A stretch of DNA of 19,969 bases from Candidatus Omnitrophota bacterium (GCA_028710385.1 JAQTUC010000007.1:1-19969); one strand, 5' to 3'. Counted from the stretch's first letter, positions 1 through 6,832 are shown. The notes: generated from the sequence alone by a model not told the origin. Numbers and translations are program-made.

Positions 1-293
1 AAATGCTCACGCCCAAAAATCAAATACCGGATATTTTCGAAGATGTTTTTTCTTCTCTTCCAAAAAATATCTGGTTTAGCAGCATGAATTTAAAAAAGAA
101 CACGCTTGATATAAGAGGTTATGTGGATAAAGTTGACGAAGATTATCTGGTCTCTCTGGAAAAACTGGGAAATAACCTGAAATCAAAGAAATATTTCGGC
201 TCTAAGTTTAAGAAAATAAATATAAAAGATTCACAAAAAAAAGAGTTTAACGGAATGGAAGTGCTGGAGTTTTATATAGAATGCGCAAGCTAA
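1..293 (+). CDS. pilN: PilN-like pilus assembly protein, 3' end only
   Basis: This is the C-terminal part of a PilN-type inner-membrane protein of the type IV pilus alignment complex; the start lies outside the window. About 96 residues are visible, with no membrane segment. The segment near IPDIFEDVFSSLPKNIWF and a later beta-rich stretch (LDIRGYVDK, then a final FYIECAS) match the usual PilN tail, in which a ferredoxin-like periplasmic domain follows the membrane helix. The known role of PilN is to bind PilM in the cytoplasm and PilO in the periplasm. It overlaps the next gene by 13 bases, which suggests translational coupling. The first ATG visible (position 3) is probably internal. The identification rests mainly on gene order (N-O-P-Q) and moderately on sequence. 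Confidence 0.75.
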   Translation, partial: MLTPKNQIPDIFEDVFSSLPKNIWFSSMNLKKNTLDIRGYVDKVDEDYLVSLEKLGNNLKSKKYFGSKFKKINIKDSQKKEFNGMEVLEFYIECAS

Positions 294-820
294 AATTAGA
301 CAAAAATATTATTTTTGCTGCTGTAGCCTCGGCTATATTGCTTGTGGAAATTGTTTTAACTATTTCAGGCATAGGTGCAATCTCCGGCATAAATAAAAAC
401 ATATCAAAGGTTAAGCAGGACCTTGCAACCATTGAAAAGGAGTGGCCGAATAAAGAAAATTACGTTAAAAAGGCTGATAACCTTAAAAAAGAAATAACAG
501 CAATGCGCGAAAAATTTATCCAGCCGCAGCAGGATTCGGCGCTTTTTTCTTATATTTCTTCGGAAAGCAAGAATTTCAGCGTGCAGTTAAAGTCTCTAAA
601 GCCCCAGCCGCTTCAGGATTATGCGTCTAATAAACTTGGGAAATTCAAATGCCTGCCTATAGCGGTAAGCGCGACAAGTTCTTTCCATAATTTTGCCAGA
701 TTTATGGATTTTCTTCAAAATGGCAGATATTTCTTTGATGTTTTGGAGATGCGGATCCTTTCTGATTCGCCGTACCACTCTATAGAAATGATAATATGCG
801 GTTTAGTAAAAGAAAATTAA
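281..820 (+). CDS. pilO: PilO-like pilus alignment protein
   Basis: A 179-residue protein with one N-terminal membrane helix (about residues 9-33), then a charged, heptad-like coiled-coil region (about 38-80) and a C-terminal alpha/beta domain. This is the PilO layout and size. PilO is known to pair with PilN in the periplasm and to link the inner-membrane platform to PilP and the secretin PilQ. The start ATG lies inside the end of pilN (13-base overlap). The stop TAA at 818-820 abuts a palindromic repeat block of about 180 bases, which separates pilO from pilP and breaks the otherwise tight spacing of the cluster. Sequence similarity in PilO proteins is low, so the call leans on topology and position. 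Confidence 0.78.
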   Translation: MRKLKLDKNIIFAAVASAILLVEIVLTISGIGAISGINKNISKVKQDLATIEKEWPNKENYVKKADNLKKEITAMREKFIQPQQDSALFSYISSESKNFSVQLKSLKPQPLQDYASNKLGKFKCLPIAVSATSSFHNFARFMDFLQNGRYFFDVLEMRILSDSPYHSIEMIICGLVKEN

Positions 821-903
821 TGAGCACATTATTTGTCCAAGCCACTGGTGGCGCTCGCCTCGCTTCGCTTGGCGAAGCGGGCAGGAAAAATAATAGTGCG
901 AAT
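819..903. repeat. Imperfect palindromic repeat, copy 1 (pilO-pilP gap)
   Basis: The left arm starts AATGAGCACATTATTT at 819 and the right arm ends AAATAATAGTGCGAAT at 903; the two are nearly reverse complements. The arms closely match those of a second copy at 15735-15792 (about 21/24 and 19/21 identical bases), while the centre differs. The centre of this copy holds its own perfect stem, CGCTTCGC (861-868) with GCGAAGCG (872-879), around a TTG loop. No coding function is seen. It resembles a REP- or MITE-like intergenic element. Confidence 0.7.
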
Positions 904-996
904 CCTTCGACAGGCTCAGGATGGCTAAGGAAGGATGGTGAGCTTAGTTGAACCATTAATCCTGAGAGAAGGAGCAAAGCGACTGAATCAAGGATC
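902..996. repeat. Composite REP-like element (CCTTCGACAGGCTCAGG type)
   Basis: Three short hairpin-like units lie in tandem: 902-922 with core CCTTCGACAGGCTCAGG, 937-954 starting GGTGAGC and ending GAACC, and 959-995 starting ATCCTGAG and ending AAGGAT. This core is a familiar dispersed repeat in many bacterial genomes; from memory, its reverse strand gives spurious peptides containing PEPVEG, as it does here. The last unit supplies the only AGGA-like ribosome-binding sequence (990-994) ahead of pilP. The block may act on mRNA stability or folding between pilO and pilP, but that is inference. Confidence 0.7.
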
Positions 997-1007
997 TATT
1001 TTAAAAA

Positions 1008-1415
1008 ATGACTAATTTTAAGAAAACAATAAATTATCGCAAAATTGCACCGGTATTATTGACGCTCTGTGCGTTTTATTTTTTTATCTCCCAGTTTGAA
1101 GCTGTTTCTCAAAACGGGAAATATACTTTTAGCAATGAGCAGCGTGATCCTTTTTCTCCGCTTATTACCGAAAGCGGGCAGCTGCTTATTAAAAAAGTAA
1201 CCGGACCGGCGGGATTTGTTCTTAAGGGTATTATATATTCCGGCGACGGAAGCGTAGCCATTATAGGTGATGAAGTATTTAAAGAAAATGATATAATAAA
1301 TGATTATAAGGTAATGAAAATCACCAGAAAAAAAGTCCTCTTAAAAAAAGGGAAAACTGTAATTATGTTGAAACTGGAGGAAACCAATGAAAATAACTCT
1401 GCGAAAAAAGAATAA
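1008..1415 (+). CDS. pilP: PilP-like pilus assembly protein
   Basis: A 135-residue protein with an N-terminal membrane anchor or signal segment (about residues 13-34), a short linker with an RDPF motif (46-49), and a C-terminal beta domain (about 68-122, beginning FVLKGIIY). Linker, RDPF and beta domain are the PilP pattern. PilP is known to connect the PilN/PilO complex to the N domains of the PilQ secretin in the periplasm. There is no lipobox, so it is probably anchored by its N-terminal helix instead of being a lipoprotein. The start is the first ATG, 13 bases after an AAGGA that belongs to the upstream repeat. The gene overlaps pilQ by 29 bases. The C-terminal domain also resembles that of the GspB-like protein at 4401-4937. 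Confidence 0.8.
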   Translation: MTNFKKTINYRKIAPVLLTLCAFYFFISQFEAVSQNGKYTFSNEQRDPFSPLITESGQLLIKKVTGPAGFVLKGIIYSGDGSVAIIGDEVFKENDIINDYKVMKITRKKVLLKKGKTVIMLKLEETNENNSAKKE

Positions 1416-2955
1416 GCTCGGTGAATTTCTGGTGGCCATTAGCGCTAAAGGAGCAAAGCAGCCTTTTTTAGTTTTTTTATTTCTCGGTATTTTTATTTTA
1501 CAGCTTTCTTTTGGTGCGTTCCCCCAGGAAGTAATTCCCGTTATTAAGTTCAAGGATGCAGACATAAAAGTAGTTTTACAATCAATAGCGCAGAAGGCAA
1601 CTAAAGACGGGAAAAAGATAAATATAGTAGTAAGCCCGAAAGTTGAGGGGTTGGTAACCGTTAATTTGGAAGCGGTTGACTGGCAGACTGCCTTAAGGGG
1701 CGTTTTAGATGCTTACGGCTACAGTTATAAATGGGTCGGAGACAACATAGTGCTCGTTGCAACCATTGAGGAAATAAAGGAAAGAGACCTTAGAGAAAAA
1801 GAGAGACAGGAAATAGAGGTTCCCAAGCTTAAAGTATTCAAGCTTAAATATCTGGATGCTAATGACGCAAAAAAATCCATAGCTCCGTTGCTTTCCCCCG
1901 TGGGAAAGGCTTCTGTCCTTGAGACAACAGGCCAGGCCGGATGGGAATTCGGTCAAGACGTAACCAAACGTAAAAGAATAGAGGAAGGGCAGATTTCGCG
2001 GACAAAAGTCCTTGTTGTTTCCGATGTCTCCAAAAATCTTGATGAGGTGGAAAAACTTCTTAAGGAAATAGACAGGATGCCGAAGCAAATTCTTATAAAG
2101 GCAAAAGTTATGGAGGTTGACAGAAACCTTTTGCGCGATATAGGTTTTGAGTTTGGAACAGGAACCACAGGCGCGTCAAGCTCAACTTTTGTATTCGACC
2201 AGCTTAATTTAAACGGTAAAAATTCAAAAAACATCGGCGGGCATTCCCTTTCCGGGCAAACCCCTTCAGTGTTTCCGTCATCAACAGCTCTTAACGCAAA
2301 CAATACAGGTTTAAAGATTGATTTTAAGCACTTAACCGGAGCTCAATTTGAAGTTGTAATGCATGCGCTTGAAGATGATACAGATACCAACATACTTTCC
2401 GCGCCGGCGATACTTACGCTTAATAACCAGGAAGCTTCAATAATGGTTGGAACGAAATTCCCGATATTAAAAACAGAAGTCAGCGAACAGAGCTCGCAGA
2501 TAATCGGCGGCTCCCTGGACAGATACCAGGACATAGGCATACAGTTAAATGTTGTCCCTCAGGCATGCGGAGAAGAAGACGAATATATAAATATGATTAT
2601 TCATCCGGTTGTGTCAACCCAGAACGGAACCAGCAAAATTCAAAGCGGAACAACAATACTTGCGGAATACCCGATTATAGATACCAGAGAAGCGCAGACC
2701 CAGGTAGTAGTAAAAGACGGCGAGACAATAGTTATAGGCGGTATGCTTAAGGATTCAAAAGCAAAAGAAAGAACAGGCGTGCCGATACTTAAAGATATAC
2801 CGCTTTTAGGCTGGGCGTTTAGCCGCGATTCTTATTATTCGCAGAAAATTGATTTGCTCATATTTATAACCGTACACGTAGTAAAGCCCGGCGAAATAAT
2901 ACCTCCGGATAGTATAAACAATTCGCGCGCAGTCGTTTCAAAAGCTAAGCAATAA
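1387..2955 (+). CDS. pilQ: PilQ-like outer-membrane secretin
   Basis: A 522-residue secretin, the outer-membrane channel through which pili or secreted proteins pass. The N-terminus has a long basic stretch, then a hydrophobic signal segment (about residues 27-44). A short N0/STN-like domain follows (about 50-130, IKFKDADIKVVLQSIA), an N1-like domain (about 150-235), and the C-terminal secretin core (about 240-510) with the family signature VVVKDGETIVIGGML (from residue 440) and GVPILKDIPLLG just after it. It is short for PilQ: no AMIN peptidoglycan-binding domains are visible. The start is supported by GGAGG at 1376-1380, six bases before the ATG. The 29-base overlap with pilP points to coupled translation. 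A type II (GspD-like) role cannot be excluded from sequence alone; the PilNOP neighbours favour a pilus role. Confidence 0.9.
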   Translation: MKITLRKKNKLGEFLVAISAKGAKQPFLVFLFLGIFILQLSFGAFPQEVIPVIKFKDADIKVVLQSIAQKATKDGKKINIVVSPKVEGLVTVNLEAVDWQTALRGVLDAYGYSYKWVGDNIVLVATIEEIKERDLREKERQEIEVPKLKVFKLKYLDANDAKKSIAPLLSPVGKASVLETTGQAGWEFGQDVTKRKRIEEGQISRTKVLVVSDVSKNLDEVEKLLKEIDRMPKQILIKAKVMEVDRNLLRDIGFEFGTGTTGASSSTFVFDQLNLNGKNSKNIGGHSLSGQTPSVFPSSTALNANNTGLKIDFKHLTGAQFEVVMHALEDDTDTNILSAPAILTLNNQEASIMVGTKFPILKTEVSEQSSQIIGGSLDRYQDIGIQLNVVPQACGEEDEYINMIIHPVVSTQNGTSKIQSGTTILAEYPIIDTREAQTQVVVKDGETIVIGGMLKDSKAKERTGVPILKDIPLLGWAFSRDSYYSQKIDLLIFITVHVVKPGEIIPPDSINNSRAVVSKAKQ

Positions 2956-2959
2956 TAAA

Positions 2960-3757
2960 ATGTATGCCAATTTTTACGGCTTAAAGACCCTGCCTTTTAA
3001 TATAACCAGCAACCCCGGTTTCTTTTTTGAAAGTACCTCTCATAAAGAAGCGCTCTCCTGCCTTTTATACGGAATTTCTTCTAAAACAGGGCTTATGCTT
3101 ATTACCGGAGAGGTAGGAACAGGAAAAACTACTCTTTGCAAAACTTTAGTTTCCAAACTGCCTCCCGAAGTCAAAACTTCCTTTATACTTAATCCGTGTT
3201 TTAGCGACGTGCAGCTCCTTTGCGCGATAATTGAAGATTTTGGATTAAATCTTTTTAAGAAAAACCGCCTGGAAATTATAAAGAAACTTAATGGGTTCCT
3301 TGTTGATATAAATTCCAAAGGGGGCAACGCGGTTTTGATAGTGGATGAAGCGCAAAATCTAAATGCGAGGCAGCTTGAACAGATAAGGCTGCTTTCAAAC
3401 CTGGAAACTTCCCAGGAAAAGCTTTTGCAGATAATACTTGTGGGCCAACCTGAACTTAAAGCAAAACTTGACCAGTTCAATCTAAGGCAAATCAGGCAGC
3501 GTATATGCGTAAAGCACGATATTCTTCCGCTTGCGGAAACAGAGGTGCGCGATTACATAGAATTCCGCCTTAAACTGGCGGGCGAGCCCAATATTGAGAT
3601 TCTTCCGGAGAGCTATAATTTGATTTATGAATTTTCAAAAGGAGTGCCCCGGCTGATAAACGCCTTGTGCGACAGGGCTCTGCTGTATGGTTTTGTGAAG
3701 GAAAAAAAAGTATTTGACTGCGAGATATTTAAGGCGTGCATGGAAGAACTTAAATAA
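2960..3757 (+). CDS. GspA/ExeA-type AAA ATPase
   Basis: A 265-residue cytoplasmic AAA ATPase starting MYANFYGLKTLPFNIT, the typical opening of the ExeA/GspA family. Walker A is GEVGTGKTT (residues 50-58) and Walker B is LIVDEAQNL with D129 and E130. A helical lid domain fills the last third. Full-length ExeA has a C-terminal membrane segment and peptidoglycan-binding domain; this protein ends after the ATPase and lid, so it is a short form. In Aeromonas the ExeA/ExeB complex is known to drive assembly of the secretin ExeD. Here the gene starts 4 bases after the pilQ stop and a GspB-like gene follows, so the same role for this secretin is a reasonable inference. Confidence 0.85.
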   Translation: MYANFYGLKTLPFNITSNPGFFFESTSHKEALSCLLYGISSKTGLMLITGEVGTGKTTLCKTLVSKLPPEVKTSFILNPCFSDVQLLCAIIEDFGLNLFKKNRLEIIKKLNGFLVDINSKGGNAVLIVDEAQNLNARQLEQIRLLSNLETSQEKLLQIILVGQPELKAKLDQFNLRQIRQRICVKHDILPLAETEVRDYIEFRLKLAGEPNIEILPESYNLIYEFSKGVPRLINALCDRALLYGFVKEKKVFDCEIFKACMEELK

Positions 3758-3759
3758 TC

Positions 3760-4200
3760 ATGGATAAAAAAAGTTTTGTTAGTTTATTTTTATTTTTTTG
3801 CATTACGGCGGTTGCTTATGGCGACGAAACTTTTGATGCAGTTTATTCTGATATCGTAAAGGATAATATTACAAATATAAATTTGCTTGATAAATATAAA
3901 GGAAAATTTTTATCTGGCAATGCATATGTGGTAGAAGTATCGCTAGAAGAAGAACGTTTGTCTCCTTCTCCTTATTCTCCCTCAATACCATTTGCTATTG
4001 TTTATTTATTACCAGATTTCAATCCCCCAGGTTTTTGGCTGGCAATAAAAATTAATAAGGAAAGTATTTATTGGAATATTGCTAACAATCTTAAAAAAAC
4101 ACAAAAAATTGGTTTTTGCGGAAGGATTGAAGATGTTTTTAATGAAAAGACTGGCAAAAGGGTTGTGTATCTAACTACAGATGCAAGGTTATACCCATAA
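3760..4200 (+). CDS. Exported protein of unknown function
   Basis: A 146-residue protein not recognised as a known family. It has a clear signal peptide (MDKKSFVSLFLFFCITAVAYG, with likely cleavage after G21). The mature part alternates hydrophobic residues in a beta-rich pattern: about residues 46-62 (NAYVVEV), 73-84, and 115-144 (IGFCGRIEDVF, then VVYLTTDARLY). This vaguely recalls an OB-fold, but that is only an impression. It begins 2 bases after the ATPase stop, so it is cotranscribed with the secretin cluster and should act in the periplasm. Base and codon use look more AT-rich than in the neighbours (long T runs, AAT and TTA codons), which may indicate a later arrival. Confidence 0.75.
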   Translation: MDKKSFVSLFLFFCITAVAYGDETFDAVYSDIVKDNITNINLLDKYKGKFLSGNAYVVEVSLEEERLSPSPYSPSIPFAIVYLLPDFNPPGFWLAIKINKESIYWNIANNLKKTQKIGFCGRIEDVFNEKTGKRVVYLTTDARLYP

Positions 4201-4207
4201 GATCTAA

Positions 4208-4336
4208 AAGCTCGAAGGGCAGGGTTCCGCGGGCATGCCCGCGGGTATCTACATGGTTTATGAAAATGTTTTCAAAGAAACAGATAGGTACGTATATTTC
4301 GATAAAAATAAGATAGTCGGGGGTATCCAGGGTTAA
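4208..4336 (+). pseudogene. Possible gene remnant between orf3760 and gspB
   Basis: An open stretch of 42 codons runs from after a TAA at 4205 to a TAA at 4334. It reads KLEGQGSAGMPAGIYMVYEN and continues with a hydrophilic, aromatic-rich tail ending GGIQG. It has no good start context or ribosome-binding site, and a perfect 18-base palindrome lies inside it. It reads like the C-terminal end of a larger protein (the PAGIY pattern resembles the end of a surface-protein beta domain), so a decayed gene is more likely than a working small protein. Low certainty. Confidence 0.3.
4227..4244. repeat. Perfect 18-bp GC-rich palindrome
   Basis: CCGCGGGCATGCCCGCGG equals its own reverse complement. It is far more GC-rich than its surroundings. 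It lies in the 200-base gap between the exported protein and the GspB-like gene and has no T-run after it, so it is not a standard terminator. Confidence 0.6.
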
Positions 4337-4400
4337 ATAATATTCACAAATCAATAACTATAGTAAGGAAGTCCCAATATTAATCTGCATAAAATAAAGC

Positions 4401-4937
4401 ATGAGTATAATTTACGAAGCCTTAAAAAAAGCAGAATCAAATCTTAAAATAAACCCGGCTGCGCAAAATAAATCCGCTCAATCCGCGGATGAAGAATCGC
4501 TTTATCAGCCAAGAAAAATTAATCCGGTATTCTATGCGTTAACCTTGGTGTGCGTGGTCTCAACTGTTTTCGTGGCTTTAAGCGCATATTTTTTCAACCG
4601 CGGCTCTCATTCTGAAGCTGTAAAAAGTTATTTGGTGAAAAAAGAGCTTGAAAAATCAAACGCTGTGCCCAAGGTTACCCAGGCTGTTACAGAAGCAAAA
4701 GTGTCGGCAGATAAAAATGAAACAATAAAGCCTATCGCAACTGTTTCTTTGCCAAAAAGCGGCGAATACAGTTTGCAGGGTATAGTTTATGATGATAATT
4801 CGCCTTTTGCTGTAATAAACGGAAAAACACTAAGAAAGTCAGAGGCAATAGATGATTTTGTTGTAGCTGATATCGCGCCTACCAGCGTAATTCTTAAAAA
4901 TTCAAAAACCGACAAAGAGCTTACCCTTTCTTTTTAA
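4401..4937 (+). CDS. GspB-like secretin assembly partner
   Basis: A 178-residue protein starting MSIIYEALKKAESN, the hallmark opening of GspB/ExeB-type proteins. A cytoplasmic tail is followed by one membrane helix (about residues 41-66, FYALTLVCVVSTVFVALSAY), a linker rich in K, A and V, and a C-terminal beta domain (about 124-178, beginning YSLQGIVYDDN). GspB is known to partner the ATPase GspA in placing the secretin multimer through peptidoglycan into the outer membrane. Here it lies just downstream of the GspA-like ATPase, split from it by the exported protein and a degraded stretch. There is no Shine-Dalgarno sequence. A possible -10 hexamer, TAAAAT (4390-4395), lies six bases before the ATG, so it may have its own start site. 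Confidence 0.8.
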   Translation: MSIIYEALKKAESNLKINPAAQNKSAQSADEESLYQPRKINPVFYALTLVCVVSTVFVALSAYFFNRGSHSEAVKSYLVKKELEKSNAVPKVTQAVTEAKVSADKNETIKPIATVSLPKSGEYSLQGIVYDDNSPFAVINGKTLRKSEAIDDFVVADIAPTSVILKNSKTDKELTLSF

Positions 4938-5008
4938 TTATCTTCAAGCATAAACAATTTTTTACCAGGCATTATTTTGTGCCGCAGCTAGGACAAAAAT
5001 AATTGCTG

Positions 5009-5017
5009 TGGTATAAT
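5009..5017 (+). promoter_or_regulatory. Extended -10 promoter, likely for rlmN
   Basis: TGGTATAAT is an extended -10 with a perfect TATAAT hexamer. No good -35 is seen. Transcription would begin near 5024, giving a leader of about 100 bases that carries the hairpin at 5027-5056 before the rlmN ATG at 5124. Confidence 0.5.
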
Positions 5018-5026
5018 TTTATCCGT

Positions 5027-5056
5027 GAACCAGTCCCGCCGTCGGCGGTCCGGTTC
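5027..5056. repeat. Palindromic hairpin in the rlmN leader
   Basis: Outer arms GAACC (5027-5031) and GGTTC (5052-5056) enclose an inner CCGCC-GTC-GGCGG stem. It is GC-rich against an AT-rich background. No T-run follows, so it is not a simple terminator. It could be a dispersed repeat or a folded part of the rlmN mRNA leader. Confidence 0.55.
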
Positions 5057-5123
5057 AGGGTTTCGCCTTACTGAAAAATAAAAACTAACAACTAAATATC
5101 CCTAAAGCCAAAGTCAAAAGATC

Positions 5124-6143
5124 ATGAAAAAAGACATAAAAAACTTTACGCTGGAAGAGCTTAAGGGCTATTTTAAGGAAAAAAACCTGCCTCTTTATTG
5201 CGCCGCGCAGATTTTTGGCTGGATATATTCTAAAAGGATTGAAGATTTTAATTTAATGACAGATATTGCAAAGGATGTCCGCGTCCTGCTTTTGGAAAAT
5301 TTCTACTTCTCAAAATTAAAAATTGAAAACCGCGAAATATCTTCGGATAAAACAGAGAAATTACTCTTTGGGCTTTCTGACGGCGCTGCCATAGAATCCG
5401 TGCTTATACCTGAGCCTGAGAGGGCTACGCTTTGCCTGTCCAGCCAGGTGGGCTGTAAGTATAGCTGTAAGTTCTGCAGCAGCGGAAGCCGCGGCCTTAA
5501 AAGAAACTTAACGCCAGCGGAAATAATAAATCAATATCTTGCAATCTCTGATTTAACCAGAAAAAAAATAACCAATATTGTATTTATGGGTATCGGCGAG
5601 CCCCTTGATAATTTTGAAAATGTAGTTAAAGCCATAAAAATATTTGTGCAGCCAAAAGGCCTCAATTTAAGCGCCAGCCGGATTTCTGTCTCAACTTGCG
5701 GGGTTATACCGCAAATAGAAGAGTTGTTGCGCCGAAAATTGGGGGTTAAGCTTTCGGTTTCGCTGCATTCTGCAGATTCTGATATACGCTCAAAAATAAT
5801 GCCGGTAAATGTAAAATACCCTCTTGTTGAACTTATAAAAACTTTAAAAAAATCAGGCAAAAACGAAAAATACCCGATTACTTTTGAATATGCGTTATTC
5901 GGTTCGCTTAATACGGGAAAGCTGGCTGCTCAACAGCTTATACGGCTTTTAAAAGGTATGAATTGCAAAATTAACCTGATACCTTATAATGCAACGCAGG
6001 GAATTTTTAAAGAGCCGACAAAAACAGAGGTAGAGGAGTTTTGCAGCGAACTTAAAAATGCCGGTTTATTTTATACTTTAAGGAAATCCCGCGGCCAGGA
6101 TATCCATGCCGCCTGCGGGCAACTATATGCTTTATGGAAATAG
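5124..6143 (+). CDS. rlmN: Dual-specificity RNA methyltransferase RlmN
   Basis: A radical SAM enzyme that forms 2-methyladenosine at A2503 of 23S rRNA and A37 of certain tRNAs. The length of 339 residues is normal. The iron-sulfur motif CKYSCKFC (C111, C115, C118, a CxxxCxxC) sits in the usual LSSQVGCKYSCKFCSSG context. The MGIGEPLDN loop, ISVSTCGV, LSVSLHSAD and LIPYN blocks follow in order. The second catalytic cysteine, which carries the methyl group, is C331 in the conserved AACGQL near the end. The start ATG has no clear ribosome-binding site. The gene follows an extended -10 promoter and a hairpin leader and probably heads a small operon with the membrane protein after it. Confidence 0.97.
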   Translation: MKKDIKNFTLEELKGYFKEKNLPLYCAAQIFGWIYSKRIEDFNLMTDIAKDVRVLLLENFYFSKLKIENREISSDKTEKLLFGLSDGAAIESVLIPEPERATLCLSSQVGCKYSCKFCSSGSRGLKRNLTPAEIINQYLAISDLTRKKITNIVFMGIGEPLDNFENVVKAIKIFVQPKGLNLSASRISVSTCGVIPQIEELLRRKLGVKLSVSLHSADSDIRSKIMPVNVKYPLVELIKTLKKSGKNEKYPITFEYALFGSLNTGKLAAQQLIRLLKGMNCKINLIPYNATQGIFKEPTKTEVEEFCSELKNAGLFYTLRKSRGQDIHAACGQLYALWK

Positions 6144-6144
6144 T

Positions 6145-6819
6145 ATGAAAAAGTTTTTATCCAAAGGCTACGTTCGTTTAGCTATATTCGTGATACTTAT
6201 CGCAATCCTTGTTTTAATCGGCAGGTATTTTTCCATAGACAGGGAGAAAATGGACGCGTATTTTAAATCAATACCCCCGCTTTACTCATCGCTTATATTC
6301 ATAGCGCTTTACGTAGCTTCAAATTTCTTTGTTACCGGAGACCCAAAGGAGATTCTAAAACTTGTATCGGTATTTGTATTCGGAGTTTATCTAAGCACCC
6401 TTCTTATTTATCTTGCCGAAATAATAAACGCAACGCTGTTTTTTCATCTAAGCCGTTTCTTCGGGGAAGAATTCATGGATAAATACCTTAAAGGCAGATT
6501 CAAGCATATTTATGAAAGGCTAGGTCAGATGAACCTTAACTGGGTATTTATGCTGCGGCTTAATATATTAATTCCTTACAGGGTGCTGGATATTTGTTTT
6601 GGGCTAAGCAAAATTTCATTCAGGAGGTATCTTACCGCGGTATTGTTGGTTTCTTTGCCAAGGATATTTTTCCTGCAGTATATAGTGGGAATTCTGGGTA
6701 ATTTTTCTTTGGGCAATATAATGAATATGCAAATGCATCCGGCAGTAGCATTTTTGTTTGTCCTGTATTTTATATTTTCTATTGTTGTAATATTTAAGAC
6801 AAAGAAAAGATTGTGGTAA
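6145..6819 (+). CDS. VTT/TVP38-TMEM64 family membrane protein
   Basis: A multi-pass inner-membrane protein, 224 residues from the ATG at 6145. Hydrophobic segments lie near the N-terminus, in YSSLIFIALYVASNFF, VFVFGVYLSTLLIYLAEI, the FMLRLNILIPYRVLDICFGL region, and the last 35 residues. The FxLRL...P block followed by the FRRYL motif is typical of the VTT (DedA/TVP38) fold, whose members are linked to lipid scrambling or flipping; the substrate here is unknown. An upstream in-frame ATG at 6106 would add 13 residues but lies inside rlmN with no ribosome-binding site. The start one base after the rlmN stop is preferred. Its stop codon TAA forms part of the -10 element of the next gene. Confidence 0.8.
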   Translation: MKKFLSKGYVRLAIFVILIAILVLIGRYFSIDREKMDAYFKSIPPLYSSLIFIALYVASNFFVTGDPKEILKLVSVFVFGVYLSTLLIYLAEIINATLFFHLSRFFGEEFMDKYLKGRFKHIYERLGQMNLNWVFMLRLNILIPYRVLDICFGLSKISFRRYLTAVLLVSLPRIFFLQYIVGILGNFSLGNIMNMQMHPAVAFLFVLYFIFSIVVIFKTKKRLW

Positions 6820-6822
6820 AAT
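6814..6822 (+). promoter_or_regulatory. Extended -10 promoter for the flavin-reductase gene
   Basis: TGGTAAAAT overlaps the stop codon of the membrane-protein gene (TGG = last Trp codon, TAA = stop). A weak -35, TTAAGA (6794-6799), lies 17 bases upstream. Transcription would begin near 6829, only about four bases before the ATG at 6833, so the mRNA would be nearly leaderless. Confidence 0.5.
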
Positions 6823-6832
6823 ATACAGATAT

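Noticed and set aside
780..977. Minus-strand open frame containing HPEPVEGF
   Set aside because: It is the translation of the REP-like repeat; PEPVEG peptides are a known artefact of this repeat, and the frame has no start signals.
1953..2303. Minus-strand open frames within pilQ
   Set aside because: Shadows of the secretin gene; no ribosome-binding site and no protein-like motif.
6106..6144. Upstream ATG that would extend the VTT membrane protein by 13 residues
   Set aside because: It lies inside rlmN, has no ribosome-binding site and adds residues unlike a membrane-protein start; the ATG at 6145 fits better.
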